From JAFMKE01 sp037624485 (GTDB taxonomy: Bacteria > Bacteroidota > Bacteroidia > Chitinophagales > UBA8649), in NCBI GenBank assembly GCA_037624485.1, contig JASJJC010000008.1, positions 1 through 64,000 on the forward strand: a stretch of 64,000 nucleotides of DNA, read 5' to 3'. The notes beneath the pieces are model-generated. The model had not been told where the DNA came from. It did no database searches and was given only the letters and a program-made list of their open reading frames with translations. Below, one piece after another: positions 43,311 through 52,745 of this stretch. How positions within the stretch are numbered: the stretch's first letter is position 1; each line of letters starts with the position of its first letter. The translations under genes were made by a program, and so were the position numbers.

Positions 43311-43917
43311 GCTTATTTTCTAAATGTAACTCCTGGGATTGATCAAAAGGAAACTTGCTGCCCAATTTAACCTTTGCTCCTAAGTTTAATCCTTGTTGAT
43401 TGAGATATTGGAGGAATTCTACTGAACTATCAGACACTCCCATAAGTATGAGTTCATCGTTCTCACTGAAACTAGATAGTTTTTTTAAGGCTAATCTTTG
43501 AATATTTCCCGCAGCATCAGGAATCGGATCACCATGAGGATCTGACTTAGGAAAGCCCAAAAACTGGTCTAATTTAAGAATCAATTCGGGTGACTTAACA
43601 TGCTCCAATTGTTCAGCAACCTCATGTACTTGATCCCATCTAAAGCCAAGCTTGTCGACTAAAAAAAATTCCCAAAGTCGATGTTTTCTTACCAGTCCAA
43701 CAGCAATAATTTCGCCTTTTTTACTCAAAAAGGCACCCTTATACTTTTCATAAATCACTAAATCCTTATCAGCCAATCGCTTAATCATATCAGAAACCGA
43801 AGCTGCACTTGTTTCCATTCTTGCAGAAATTGCATTAGTTGAAGCTGCTGCTTCACCATCATTGCAGATATAGTACAATGCCTTTAAATAATTCTCTTCC
43901 GTTTCAGACAGATTCAT
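43249..43917 (-). CDS. DtxR/MntR-family metal-dependent repressor
   Basis: A 222-residue regulator: N-terminal winged helix (SETEENYLKALYYI, SARMETSAASVSDMIKRLADKDLV), the dimer and metal domain (RKHRLWEFFLVDKLGF, WDQVHEVAEQLEHVKSPEL with the expected His/Glu ligands), a linker with DPHGDPIP, and a C-terminal SH3-like domain. It should repress uptake genes when Mn or Fe is bound. Convergent with the zupT-barrel operon and overlapping its 3' end by 62 bp. Its own upstream region has a TTAACAA/TTGTTAA dyad at 43959-43983. Confidence 0.9.
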   Translation of the reverse strand: MNLSETEENYLKALYYICNDGEAAASTNAISARMETSAASVSDMIKRLADKDLVIYEKYKGAFLSKKGEIIAVGLVRKHRLWEFFLVDKLGFRWDQVHEVAEQLEHVKSPELILKLDQFLGFPKSDPHGDPIPDAAGNIQRLALKKLSSFSENDELILMGVSDSSVEFLQYLNQQGLNLGAKVKLGSKFPFDQSQELHLENKLKVVISLHVANSLLVKKVNS

Positions 43918-43958
43918 AAGGTAAAGATAAGAAAGCCCATAATACTATTACATTCCTA

Positions 43959-43983
43959 TTAACAATTTAACTTATGTTGTTAA
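43959..43983. promoter_or_regulatory. Dyad TTAACAA-N11-TTGTTAA upstream of the MntR-like gene
   Basis: Perfect 7-bp arms at 43959-43965 and 43977-43983, lying 42 nt before the repressor start and between it and ppx. It differs from the zupT boxes, so it may belong to another regulator or be chance in AT-rich DNA. Confidence 0.3.
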
Positions 43984-44038
43984 TACTTAAGTGAGCTTCG
44001 CTTTGGTATATTAAGTTCAAAGGAGCATATTTAGATAT

Positions 44039-44914
44039 ATGAAAATGAAGAAAATTGCAGCTATTGACATTGGCTCAAATGCAATGCGCTTATTGATCAA
44101 CAATGTCATTGAGTATCAAGGAAGAAAATTATTTAAAAAAGTAGATATCGTTCGAGTCCCAATTCGTTTGGGTACTGAAGCATTTAAAGAACAAATGATA
44201 AGTGACTACACTAGAAATCGTTTACTAAATGCCCTATATGCCTTCAAGCATCTAATGGAAGCTCAGGAAGTTGCCTTGTATAGGGGATGCGCCACAAGTG
44301 CGATGAGAGAAGCTAAAAATGGTGTGGAGATTATCCAACAAATCAAACAAGAAACCGGTCTGAAGATTGAAATAATCAACGGTAAAGAAGAGGCTGAAAT
44401 CATTTATGCAAATCACATTGAAAAATTAATTGATGATAAGCAGGCATATCTCTATGTCGATGTGGGCGGCGGTAGTACTGAAATTACTTACTTCAAAAAT
44501 GGTAATGTAGCGGATTCTCGTTCCTTCAATATAGGTACAATCCGTATTCTTAATGATATGGTTAAAACATCCAAATGGGAGGATTTGCACGCATGGCTAG
44601 ATGACATTTTAAAGGGGCAACATGTTCAATTAATTGGCTCCGGGGGCAATATTAATAAGGTGGCTAAAATTTCTAAAAAAGACCCTAAGGAGCCATTAAG
44701 CTACGATTACATCAAAGGATATTATGACACCCTTAGATCGCATACCTATGAAGAGCGTATTTTAAAATTAGACCTCAATCCAGATAGAGCAGATGTTATT
44801 ATTCCCGCTATGAAGATTTTTGTTAATATCATGAAGTGGACAAAATCCAAGCAAATTTATGTCCCGAAAGTTGGATTGGCAGATGGGATTATCAAGCAGT
44901 TAGCTGGAGTTTAA
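44039..44914 (+). CDS. ppx: Ppx/GppA-family phosphatase, short form
   Basis: A 291-residue actin-like ATPase-fold phosphatase. AAIDIGSNAMRLLI (phosphate-1), the ATSAMREAKNG block, INGKEEAEIIY, LYVDVGGGSTEITYF (phosphate-2) and LIGSGGNINKV are present. It hydrolyses polyphosphate or pppGpp. At about 290 residues it lacks the C-terminal HD domain of E. coli Ppx, which is normal for Bacteroidota. Monocistronic. Confidence 0.9.
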   Translation: MKMKKIAAIDIGSNAMRLLINNVIEYQGRKLFKKVDIVRVPIRLGTEAFKEQMISDYTRNRLLNALYAFKHLMEAQEVALYRGCATSAMREAKNGVEIIQQIKQETGLKIEIINGKEEAEIIYANHIEKLIDDKQAYLYVDVGGGSTEITYFKNGNVADSRSFNIGTIRILNDMVKTSKWEDLHAWLDDILKGQHVQLIGSGGNINKVAKISKKDPKEPLSYDYIKGYYDTLRSHTYEERILKLDLNPDRADVIIPAMKIFVNIMKWTKSKQIYVPKVGLADGIIKQLAGV

Positions 44915-44979
44915 GCACTACTTAGACTTTTTAATAAAAGAATATGCTATGATTAGATATGTCTCTTCATCAATTTCAT

Positions 44980-44987
44980 TAAATTTG
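44980..44987 (+). promoter_or_regulatory. -7 box (TAAATTTG) for glyS
   Basis: A TAnnTTTG match 21 nt before the ATG at 45009. Confidence 0.45.
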
Positions 44988-45008
44988 ATGCTTTAACCCA
45001 CAACAATT

Positions 45009-46544
45009 ATGGCTCAACAAGATGATTTGTTCAAAAATATAGTATCACATGCCAAGGAATATGGCTTTGTTTTTCAATCTTCAGAAATATACGATGGCCT
45101 AGGTGCTGTATATGATTATGGACCAAATGGAAGTGAGTTAAAAAATAATATTAAAACCTATTGGTGGAAAGCGATGGTGCAAATGCACGAAAACATTGTT
45201 GGTATTGACTCCGCCATTTTTATGGACCCTCAAGTTTGGAAAGCTAGCGGACATGTCGATGCATTTAACGACCCACTAATAGACAATAAGGATAGTAAGA
45301 AAAGGTATCGTGCAGATGTTCTGGTAGAAGATCACATCGAAAAAATTAATCAAAAGATTTTGAAGGATGTAATCAAAGCGGCTAAACGTTTTGGAGAAGA
45401 TTTTAATGAAAAGGAGTTTCGATCTACTAACCCTAATGTAACGAGAAGACAAGAAGAAATTGATGGCATTGAAGCGAGGATGAAAGCTGCTTTAGAGAAT
45501 GAAGATTTAGTAGATTTCAAAGCTTTAATCGAAGACCTAGGCATCGCTTGTCCTGTTTCAGGAAGTAAGAATTGGACCGATGTGCGTCAATTTAATTTGA
45601 TGTTCAACACCCAACTGGGCAACATTGCAGGAGAAGAAGGTAAGTTATACCTCCGACCAGAGACCGCTCAAGGAATTTTTGTCAACTTCCTAAATGTCCT
45701 GAATACCTCTCGTCAGCGAATCCCTTTTGGTATTGCCCAAATTGGTAAAGCATTCAGAAATGAAATCGTTGCACGACAATTCATATTTAGAATGCGTGAA
45801 TTTGAACAAATGGAAATGCAATTTTTTGTAAGACCAGGCGAACAAGAAAAATGGTATACCTACTGGAAAGAAGCTCGATTGAAATGGCATAAAGCTTTGG
45901 GTTTGGGTAATGAAAACTATCGTTTTCACGACCATCTAAAACCTGCTCACTATGCAGATAATGCCTTGGATATTGAATTTAACTTCCCATTTGGTTTCAA
46001 AGAATTAGAAGGAGTGCACTCACGTACAGATTTTGATTTGACACAGCATCAAGAATTAAGTGGCAAAAAGCTGCAATACTTTGATCCTGAACTACAAGAA
46101 AGTTATGTCCCCTATGTTGTCGAGACCTCAATAGGTCTTGATAGAATGTTCTTAGCTACCTTGAGTTCTTGCTATAAAAATGAAGATTTAGGTGAAGGTA
46201 ACTCGCGAGTTGTTTTGGCCTTACCTCCTGTTTTGGCTCCAGTTAAAGTAGCTATTTTCCCATTGACTAAAAAAGACGGCTTACCGGATAAGGCGCGAGA
46301 AATATTCAATCAACTTCGTTTGGACTTGAACTGTCAATATGAAGAAAAGGATAATATCGGAAAACGCTACCGTCGACAAGATGCTATCGGAACGCCATAT
46401 TGCATTACTGTAGATCATCAAACGCTTGAAGATAACACAGTCACTATTCGCGAAAGAGACTCCATGGAACAAGAGCGTATATCTATCGATCAAGTAAGGC
46501 AAGTTGCCTTAGAAAGATGCAGCTGGGGGAAAATACTACAGTAA
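45009..46544 (+). CDS. glyS: Glycyl-tRNA synthetase (alpha2 type)
   Basis: A 511-residue class II synthetase of the dimeric eukaryote/archaea-like type, charging tRNA-Gly. SGHVDAFNDPLIDNKDSKKRYRADV, GNIAGEEGKLYLRPETAQGIFVNF, FGIAQIGKAFRNEI and REFEQMEMQFFV are motif 1/2 regions; ETSIGLDRMFLATL is motif 3; and the C-terminal anticodon-binding domain starts at PPVLAPVKVAIFPL. Normal length. Single gene. Confidence 0.97.
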   Translation: MAQQDDLFKNIVSHAKEYGFVFQSSEIYDGLGAVYDYGPNGSELKNNIKTYWWKAMVQMHENIVGIDSAIFMDPQVWKASGHVDAFNDPLIDNKDSKKRYRADVLVEDHIEKINQKILKDVIKAAKRFGEDFNEKEFRSTNPNVTRRQEEIDGIEARMKAALENEDLVDFKALIEDLGIACPVSGSKNWTDVRQFNLMFNTQLGNIAGEEGKLYLRPETAQGIFVNFLNVLNTSRQRIPFGIAQIGKAFRNEIVARQFIFRMREFEQMEMQFFVRPGEQEKWYTYWKEARLKWHKALGLGNENYRFHDHLKPAHYADNALDIEFNFPFGFKELEGVHSRTDFDLTQHQELSGKKLQYFDPELQESYVPYVVETSIGLDRMFLATLSSCYKNEDLGEGNSRVVLALPPVLAPVKVAIFPLTKKDGLPDKAREIFNQLRLDLNCQYEEKDNIGKRYRRQDAIGTPYCITVDHQTLEDNTVTIRERDSMEQERISIDQVRQVALERCSWGKILQ

Positions 46545-46683
46545 TATAACCATCTCCACATTAGGAAGCAGCTAGGATTCAAATCAAAAATATTTCACCC
46601 GTATTTTTAATGCCAGCAAAAACTGACTGATATCAACCTGTCACAAAGCTGCGGCTGCGACTGATATTCCATGCCACAATTAT

Positions 46684-47031
46684 TTATGTCATTAAATTTA
46701 TTGATGCCCAAAATATGTACATATTTAAAGCCATATAAAAAAAAGCTGGCAAAGAAACCCGAATGCTATCTTTTAACTTTAATCTTACCATGAGGCCAGC
46801 GAACATTAGTAATGCAAGACCGAGCGATGAAATCATTAGAATAAAATAAAATTTAAGTCCTACTAATAAACCTAAAGCTCCCATAATCTCTAATACAACA
46901 GTGGTTAATCCCATTTTTTCCAGACCAAACCGTTTAAATTCACTTTTCATATGCGGTGAATTAAAATAGGAAAATGCATAAGCAAAAAAGGAAAAACTTG
47001 ATATTAAAACACACGTTATAATTATGTACAT
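46684..47031 (-). CDS. DoxX-like small membrane protein
   Basis: A 115-residue protein with four predicted helices. FKRFGLEKMGLTTVVLEIMGALGLLVGL is typical of DoxX-like proteins. It is homologous in layout to the gene 9 nt upstream (47041-47376), so the two are tandem paralogues and may form a heteromer. The function of DoxX-like proteins is poorly defined. Confidence 0.75.
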   Translation of the reverse strand: MYIIITCVLISSFSFFAYAFSYFNSPHMKSEFKRFGLEKMGLTTVVLEIMGALGLLVGLKFYFILMISSLGLALLMFAGLMVRLKLKDSIRVSLPAFFYMALNMYIFWASINLMT

Positions 47032-47040
47032 CCTTATCTA

Positions 47041-47376
47041 TTAGATTGATGAATAGGCTATGAAAATGCTTAGGAACAGAAGAATTAGCGATGGTAAATG
47101 TTTAATAAATAAGTTACTTATTTTGAAATGAAAATATTGAGCACCTACCATTAACAATCCCATAAGAATTGATGGAATAAGAACCAGTGAGGGATACCAA
47201 ATACCAGCAACAAGCAATGTAGCTAAGGATATTTTTGTAGCTCCTACTATATTTCGGGTTAAATCACTCAATCCAAATTGTTCGAATTCTTTTAAGACAT
47301 TATTAAACCTAAAAGTCCATACATATGCAACAGATACTGCCACAATAATTTGTGATAACATTAATAAATTTTCCAT
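47041..47376 (-). CDS. DoxX-like small membrane protein, tandem paralogue
   Basis: A 111-residue protein with four helices. FEQFGLSDLTRNIVGATKISLATLLVAGI aligns with the FGLEKMGLTTVVLEIMGALGLL segment of the following gene. The start ATG is preceded by a long A-rich tract. Probably co-transcribed with the downstream paralogue. Confidence 0.75.
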   Translation of the reverse strand: MENLLMLSQIIVAVSVAYVWTFRFNNVLKEFEQFGLSDLTRNIVGATKISLATLLVAGIWYPSLVLIPSILMGLLMVGAQYFHFKISNLFIKHLPSLILLFLSIFIAYSSI

Positions 47377-47395
47377 TTTTTTTTATTTAGTTTTC

Positions 47396-47548
47396 CTACT
47401 CATATGGCTTTTCGGAATTCGCCTGATTTTTATTAGTATTACAATTTACTTTTTTTAATAACTTGGATTTTATTGCCACCATTATCTTTTTAACGGATTT
47501 ATGGAGGGCTATAGCGCTTGAAACATGATTTGCGATAACTTTAGTCAC
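47396..47548 (-). CDS. Possible 50-residue basic peptide gene (GTG start)
   Basis: An open frame between the DMT transporter and the DoxX-like pair. From GTG at 47548 it encodes a Lys-rich, partly amphipathic 50-residue peptide (VTKVIANHVSSAIALHKSVKK at its start) ending 19 nt before the DoxX-like ATG. There is no ATG, no homologue I recognise and no clear ribosome site. An open frame of this length could be chance in AT-rich DNA. Confidence 0.25.
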   Translation of the reverse strand: MTKVIANHVSSAIALHKSVKKIMVAIKSKLLKKVNCNTNKNQANSEKPYE

Positions 47549-47571
47549 AATATACTTGTTTTTTATTTCAT

Positions 47572-48498
47572 TTACCTACCCCTGTCATTCGGTTTTTCAT
47601 TAAAGTACCTATCCATTAAGGGGTGCAGGAAAACAGTAGCTAAAATAATTAGCGCGCCAGTATAAAACCAGCTATTTAAGAACTGGTTTTCTGCAAAAAA
47701 GACAATAGCTAAAGCTATTCCATAAATTGGCTCCATATTCAGAATCAAATTAGACGTAAACGCACTCATATTTTTAAGGGCTTCCATTTCTAATGAAAAA
47801 GCAATATTTGTGCATACTACTGCTAATAGCAGTAAGTAAATGACATCATTCCAATCTGGAACCAATTGAAACTCCATGCCAGAGAACACCAAATAAGGCA
47901 CCAACAAACTTAAAAATATAAAGCCTCCTATCATTTGAAAGAAAGTAACCACTGAAGGGCTATTATCCTTAACATATTTTTTATTTAAAACTGAAAAAAG
48001 TGCTGCAAAGAATGCAGCAACGATACCCAAAACCATAGCTTGTATATAACTGGACTGCCATGAAAATACTTGATCAGGATTGGATTTCGCAATAAACCCC
48101 AAACCAACAAGAACTAAAAGACCGATGAAAAGTTCACGTTTTTTAAATTTCTCTTTAAACACCAGCGGCTCTATAAATGCAGCAAACAAGGTAATTGTTC
48201 CAAAGGTAGCCAAAGCAAGGGATGCACTATTTCCAACCTTAATACAACCATAAAATGCTAGCCAATGTATAGCCACCAAAGATCCAATCAATAAAAACTG
48301 TTTCCACACAGGCTTCGCCGTTTGTTTTAACTTTTTAATGAAATTAGGAAAGAATAAAAAAACAAACGCAGCAATCCACATACGATGCCAAACCAAGTTC
48401 AAACTCCCAAGATTAATGAGCTTCCCAAGAATAGCAGTAAAACCAAACAAGAAAGTAGCTATGTGCATGTACCCTATCGCCTTATTTTCTACTTTCAT
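47572..48498 (-). CDS. EamA/DMT-family permease
   Basis: A 308-residue drug/metabolite transporter with ten helices in two EamA halves (HIATFLFGFTAILGKLI..LVWHRMWIAA; LGIVAAFFAALFSVLNKKYV..SPSVVTFFQMIGG). The FFAENQFLNSWFYTGALIILATVFLHPL end is typical. It probably exports an amino acid or other metabolite; the substrate cannot be told. First gene of a minus-strand run. Confidence 0.88.
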   Translation of the reverse strand: MKVENKAIGYMHIATFLFGFTAILGKLINLGSLNLVWHRMWIAAFVFLFFPNFIKKLKQTAKPVWKQFLLIGSLVAIHWLAFYGCIKVGNSASLALATFGTITLFAAFIEPLVFKEKFKKRELFIGLLVLVGLGFIAKSNPDQVFSWQSSYIQAMVLGIVAAFFAALFSVLNKKYVKDNSPSVVTFFQMIGGFIFLSLLVPYLVFSGMEFQLVPDWNDVIYLLLLAVVCTNIAFSLEMEALKNMSAFTSNLILNMEPIYGIALAIVFFAENQFLNSWFYTGALIILATVFLHPLMDRYFNEKPNDRGR

Positions 48499-48579
48499 TG
48501 ATCACTATTTTTGTTGTAAGATATTAGATTTAAGCTGTTTCTTAAGAATTCTTCAAGGCTTATTTCATTAAAGTATTTC

Positions 48580-48618
48580 TGTAAAAACAAAAATTCCTCC
48601 GCCAATGGCGAAGGAATT
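48580..48618 (-). terminator. Terminator after fsa
   Basis: On the minus strand a 12-bp stem (48607-48618 with 48592-48603, one mismatch) with a 3-nt loop is followed by a T-rich tract running down to 48583. It lies 33 nt after the fsa stop. Confidence 0.75.
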
Positions 48619-48651
48619 ATACATTATATACTTTTGATAACGGTTCTTATA

Positions 48652-49305
48652 TTATCCCATTTTCTTTGCGTCTTCTAAGAACTTAGCTAACCCGATGTCT
48701 GTTAATGGGTGTTTAAACAAGCCTTCGATACTCGTTAATGGGCAAGTGGCAATATCCGCGCCTGCTTCGGCACATTGAACGATATGTAAAGGCGATCGAA
48801 TAGATGCCGCTAATATCTCCGTAACAAAACCATAATTCTCATATACTTGTACGATTTGTTCAATCAATTGAACACCATCCCAGTTACTATCATCAATCCG
48901 GCCAATAAACGGGGATACCATAGTTGCTCCTGCTTTTGCTGCTAGCAAAGCTTGCCCAGCTGAAAACACCAAAGTACAATTCGTTTTAATTCCTTTATCC
49001 GAAAAATACTTAATCGCTTTGATCCCCTCTTTTATCATCGGCACTTTAACTACAATATTCTTGTGCAATTTAGCTAAGGCCTCTCCTTCTCTAACTATTC
49101 CATCAAAATCAGTGCTTAACACTTCGGCACTTACCGGGCCATCTACTATATTGCAAATATCCACATAGTGCTTCAACACAGCAGCTTCACCTTTAATTCC
49201 TTCTTTAGCCATTAATGAAGGGTTGGTAGTTACTCCATCCAAAACACCTAATGCTTCAGCTTCTTTAATCTGTTCTAAATTTGCGGTATCAATAAAAAAT
49301 TTCAT
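48652..49305 (-). CDS. fsa: Fructose-6-phosphate aldolase/transaldolase (small TalC type)
   Basis: A 217-residue class I aldolase of the small transaldolase family. MKFFIDTANLEQIKEAEALGVLDGVTTNPSLMAKEG is the family start; the Schiff-base lysine lies in NIVVKVPM; NCTLVFSAGQALLAAKAGA and SPFIGRIDD follow. Either fructose-6-phosphate aldolase or transaldolase activity fits this length, and residues that separate the two were not scored. Monocistronic with a terminator. Confidence 0.92.
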   Translation of the reverse strand: MKFFIDTANLEQIKEAEALGVLDGVTTNPSLMAKEGIKGEAAVLKHYVDICNIVDGPVSAEVLSTDFDGIVREGEALAKLHKNIVVKVPMIKEGIKAIKYFSDKGIKTNCTLVFSAGQALLAAKAGATMVSPFIGRIDDSNWDGVQLIEQIVQVYENYGFVTEILAASIRSPLHIVQCAEAGADIATCPLTSIEGLFKHPLTDIGLAKFLEDAKKMG

Positions 49306-49417
49306 TTAGTATTATTTTTTATGTAAAACTAAACCAAGCGCAAGTAAGGAAAGAAAAAAGTAATTAACAAGAGTTGAAAAGCTTCCATTGAATGAAAAGG
49401 AAGCGTAAAAAAACGAG

Positions 49418-49425
49418 TAACTTTG
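49418..49425 (+). promoter_or_regulatory. -7 box (TAACTTTG) for pyrC
   Basis: A TAnnTTTG match 17 nt before ATG 49443. It lies inside the longer open frame from 49392, which argues that 49443 is the true start. Confidence 0.5.
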
Positions 49426-49442
49426 TAGAACAAGTAAATATT

Positions 49443-50783
49443 ATGAATAACTTCTTAATAAAGCAGGCAAAAATCGTCAATGAAGGCAAAACTTTTACCG
49501 CTGATGTGTGGATAAAAGACCAACGTATTCAAAAAATAGCTGCACAAATAGACAATACATTTCAAGCAGAAGAAATAAATGCTGAAGGAAAGTACTTGCT
49601 GCCTGGTGTTATTGATGACCAAGTGCATTTCAGGGAACCTGGACTTACCCATAAAGCGGAGATTTATACAGAAGCGAAAGCTGCAGTAGCGGGGGGCACC
49701 ACTTCATTTATGGAAATGCCGAACACCAAACCAAGCTCGACCACGCAGCAACGATTAGAAGATAAATATCATGTAGCTTCTCAAACTTCTTTAGCCAATT
49801 ACTCCTTTTTTATGGGTGGTGCCAATGATAACTATGATGAAGTCATGCGAACAGATTTATCCAAAGTATGTGGCTTGAAAATCTTTATGGGAAGCAGTAC
49901 TGGCAATATGTTGGTGGATAATGAAAAAGCACTAAAAAACTACTTCTGCAACTTTGAAGGCCTTATCGCTACGCATTGCGAAGATGAACATACCGTAAGA
50001 GCCAATGAAGCAAAAGCTAGAGAAAAATACGGTGAGTTGGTTCCTTTCTTCATGCACCCAATTATCCGTGATGAAGAGGCCTGCTACCTGTCTTCATCTA
50101 AGGCAATAGAATTAGCAAAAAAATGTAATACTCGTCTGCACATTTTACATATTTCTACTGCAAAAGAGCTGTCGCTTTTTACCAATAAAATACCTTTGGA
50201 AGAAAAAAGAATCACTGCTGAAGTTTGTGTACACCACTTATGGTTTGATAGTGAAGACTACTATATTTTTGGAAGCCGAATTAAATGCAATCCTGCTATA
50301 AAAATAAAGTCCAACCGTTACGCTTTAATGGAGGCCCTATTAGATGACCGCCTAGATATAATTGCTACCGATCATGCCCCTCACACCCTAAACGAAAAAA
50401 GAAACAGCTACTTTCAAGCTCCATCTGGCCTGCCCCTAGTTCAACACAGTTTAAACATGATGCTCGATTTCCATCAACGAGGAAAAATCAGCCTAGAGAA
50501 AGTTGTTGAAAAAATGAGTCATGCGCCTGCTAAATGTTTTCAAATTGAAGACCGAGGATATATTCGTGAAGGATATTATGCAGATATAGTCTTGGTCGAT
50601 ATGCATGAAAAAAATTATGTTTCAAAAGGAACGATTCACTATAAATGCAATTGGAGCCCATTGGAAGGACACATTTTCAGAAATACGGTGACGCACACAT
50701 TTGTGAGTGGTCATTTAGCCTATGAAAATGGGAAGTTCAATGAAAATAGCAAGGGAGAAAGATTAACATTCGCGAGAAACTAA
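49443..50783 (+). CDS. pyrC: Dihydroorotase
   Basis: A 446-residue amidohydrolase closing carbamoyl-aspartate to dihydroorotate in pyrimidine synthesis. Motifs: IDDQVHFREPGLTHK (59-71), GGTTSFMEMPNTKP, GLKIFMGSSTGNML, ATHCEDE, LHILHIST and TDHAPHT. The first His of the usual metal HxH is Gln60 here (DQVH rather than DxHVH). I recall this as common in Bacteroidota dihydroorotases, but it is worth checking. The start MNNFLIKQAK is chosen because the -7 box lies just upstream. fmt follows 16 nt later and is probably co-transcribed. Confidence 0.93.
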   Translation: MNNFLIKQAKIVNEGKTFTADVWIKDQRIQKIAAQIDNTFQAEEINAEGKYLLPGVIDDQVHFREPGLTHKAEIYTEAKAAVAGGTTSFMEMPNTKPSSTTQQRLEDKYHVASQTSLANYSFFMGGANDNYDEVMRTDLSKVCGLKIFMGSSTGNMLVDNEKALKNYFCNFEGLIATHCEDEHTVRANEAKAREKYGELVPFFMHPIIRDEEACYLSSSKAIELAKKCNTRLHILHISTAKELSLFTNKIPLEEKRITAEVCVHHLWFDSEDYYIFGSRIKCNPAIKIKSNRYALMEALLDDRLDIIATDHAPHTLNEKRNSYFQAPSGLPLVQHSLNMMLDFHQRGKISLEKVVEKMSHAPAKCFQIEDRGYIREGYYADIVLVDMHEKNYVSKGTIHYKCNWSPLEGHIFRNTVTHTFVSGHLAYENGKFNENSKGERLTFARN

Positions 50784-50799
50784 ATTAACAAAGCCTGAT

Positions 50800-51747
50800 A
50801 TGCCTGAAATAGAACGAATAGTATTTATGGGGACACCAGAATTTGCTGTTGCAAGTTTAAGAGCTATCGTAGAAGCGGGATACAATGTAGTTGGTGTAAT
50901 TACCGCTCCAGACAAACCTGCCGGTCGCGGAAGAAAACTTAAAGAAAGTGATGTCAAAGTCTATGCTAAAAGTCAAAACCTTCAAATCCTTCAGCCGACC
51001 AATTTAAAAAATGAAGATTTCTTAGAAAAGTTACGCGCTTTGCGTGCCGACTTACAAGTTATTGTAGCGTTTCGCATGTTGCCTGTTGTTGTTTGGAACA
51101 TGCCCCCATTAGGCTCTATAAATGTGCATGGTTCGCTGCTGCCACACTACCGGGGTGCAGCACCTATTCATTGGGCAGTAATTAATGGAGAAAAAGAAAC
51201 AGGTGTAAGTACCTTTTTTCTGAAACAAGAAATTGATACGGGAAATATCATTGGGCAAGCCAAAACCGATATTGAACCTGATAATACCACCGGTGAGATT
51301 TACTACAAACTCATGCATTTAGGAGCTAAATTATTGCTAGAGACACTCGAAAATATTAAGAAGGAAGATTACAAAGAAATCCCACAAGACTTAAGTTTAA
51401 CAGCTCAACATGCACCCAAAATTTTTAAAAAACATTGTTTAATTGATTGGTCAAAACAAGCAAAAGACATTCATAATTTGATCAGAGGATTAAATCCCTT
51501 CCCCACAGCTTTCACTGCACTCCATGGGAAAGTCATAAAAATTCATACCAGCAAATTAATTGACTCTGAGCAAACGCTCAAGCCTGGAGAAATTTCTATT
51601 GCGAACAAACAACTCTTGGTTGGAACAGGCAGCCAGCCCATCCAACTGATAGGTCTGCAAATGGAGGGAAAGAAACGTTCAAGTGCCAATGACTTTATCA
51701 ATGCTTACCTCCAAGAGGAAGGTAGCTACAACTTTACCAATCAATAA
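50800..51747 (+). CDS. fmt: Methionyl-tRNA formyltransferase
   Basis: A 315-residue enzyme formylating initiator Met-tRNA with 10-formyl-THF. IVFMGTPEFAVASL at the start, the SLLPHYRGAAPIHWAVINGEKETGVSTFFL core with the catalytic Asn/His/Asp set (INVHGSLLP, DTG), and a C-terminal OB-like domain (LNPFPTAFTALHGKVIKIH) are all present. Normal length. Second gene after pyrC. Confidence 0.97.
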   Translation: MPEIERIVFMGTPEFAVASLRAIVEAGYNVVGVITAPDKPAGRGRKLKESDVKVYAKSQNLQILQPTNLKNEDFLEKLRALRADLQVIVAFRMLPVVVWNMPPLGSINVHGSLLPHYRGAAPIHWAVINGEKETGVSTFFLKQEIDTGNIIGQAKTDIEPDNTTGEIYYKLMHLGAKLLLETLENIKKEDYKEIPQDLSLTAQHAPKIFKKHCLIDWSKQAKDIHNLIRGLNPFPTAFTALHGKVIKIHTSKLIDSEQTLKPGEISIANKQLLVGTGSQPIQLIGLQMEGKKRSSANDFINAYLQEEGSYNFTNQ

Positions 51748-51801
51748 TTCTTTCAAAAGAAGCAGGATCATAATACTAAGTCGTAAGTTTTTTGTTTCTG
51801 C

Positions 51802-52740
51802 CTATCCAGCAGTTTCGCCCTGCGCAAAACTCAACCAATCCTCAACGAACTTATTGCTATACTCAACTTGCGGATAATGCCCACAATTAGAATAAATTTT
51901 TGTTTGGGAGTTTGGAATATCTTCAGCAAATTTTGCTGCGTGATGCACAGGGATAACTCTATCTTGCTGACCCCAAGCTATCAGGGTTGGAGTTTTTAAA
52001 TGATGTAGCTCCTTAATGTTAGGATTAGAATCAAAACTTAACATTTGTATGAAATAAGCCAATGTGCCTGTTGTATTAATCATATCATAATGAATATCAA
52101 TCAAGGATTTCGTTCGATAAACCCTTTGCTTAATAACCATAGCCACATTTTTTTTTGCCATACTATATGGCATTCCTCTTTGCAGCAAAAATTTAGGAAT
52201 CAAATGAAGCACTCCTTTAGATATATTATGTTTGACAACTTCCATTTCATATCCTGCACTCGAAATCAAGCACAAGCTTTTTAGCTTTTGTTGGTTTTGT
52301 AGAGCAAATTCCCAAGAAACTAATCCACCGAGTGAATTCCCCATAAGATGAAACTCGCCCACATCGAGACGCTCAGTAAAATGATGCATGAATGCCCTGT
52401 AGTATTCAACCGGTTCGCCTTGTGGCTCAAAACTTTTTGGAACATCACTTAAACCAAATCCAGGCAAATCAACTCGAACTAACCGATAAGTTTGACTAAG
52501 TCTTTGGACGATAGGATCAAACATCTTGAATGAATCCCCCAAGCCATGCACCATTATTAAGACATCCCCTTTACCCTGATCCGTATAGTGACAGGATAAT
52601 CCATGAAAATCAAAATACTTAGACTCGCTTAGCTGGTGCTTTTCTCTGGCATGATTTAAGGAAATCGCATGATTTTTACGAAACAAAACGAGTGCAAAAA
52701 AGGCAAGAATGAGTAAAATAAATATAAGTCCTACAAGCAT
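51802..52740 (-). CDS. Membrane-anchored alpha/beta hydrolase
   Basis: A 312-residue protein with an N-terminal membrane anchor (VGLIFILLILAFFALVLF) and an alpha/beta hydrolase domain: MVHGLGDS (oxyanion), GNSLGG (nucleophile Ser), WGQQDRVIP (Asp) and NCGHYPQVEYS (His). It is paralogous to the gene immediately upstream (52746-53684), with 5 nt between them. The substrate is unknown; an ester or lactone is likely. Confidence 0.87.
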   Translation of the reverse strand: MLVGLIFILLILAFFALVLFRKNHAISLNHAREKHQLSESKYFDFHGLSCHYTDQGKGDVLIMVHGLGDSFKMFDPIVQRLSQTYRLVRVDLPGFGLSDVPKSFEPQGEPVEYYRAFMHHFTERLDVGEFHLMGNSLGGLVSWEFALQNQQKLKSLCLISSAGYEMEVVKHNISKGVLHLIPKFLLQRGMPYSMAKKNVAMVIKQRVYRTKSLIDIHYDMINTTGTLAYFIQMLSFDSNPNIKELHHLKTPTLIAWGQQDRVIPVHHAAKFAEDIPNSQTKIYSNCGHYPQVEYSNKFVEDWLSFAQGETAG

Positions 52741-52745
52741 TTTAT

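Noticed and set aside
49392..49442. An upstream start for pyrC
   Set aside because: The extension is a basic stretch containing the -7 box and is absent from dihydroorotases.
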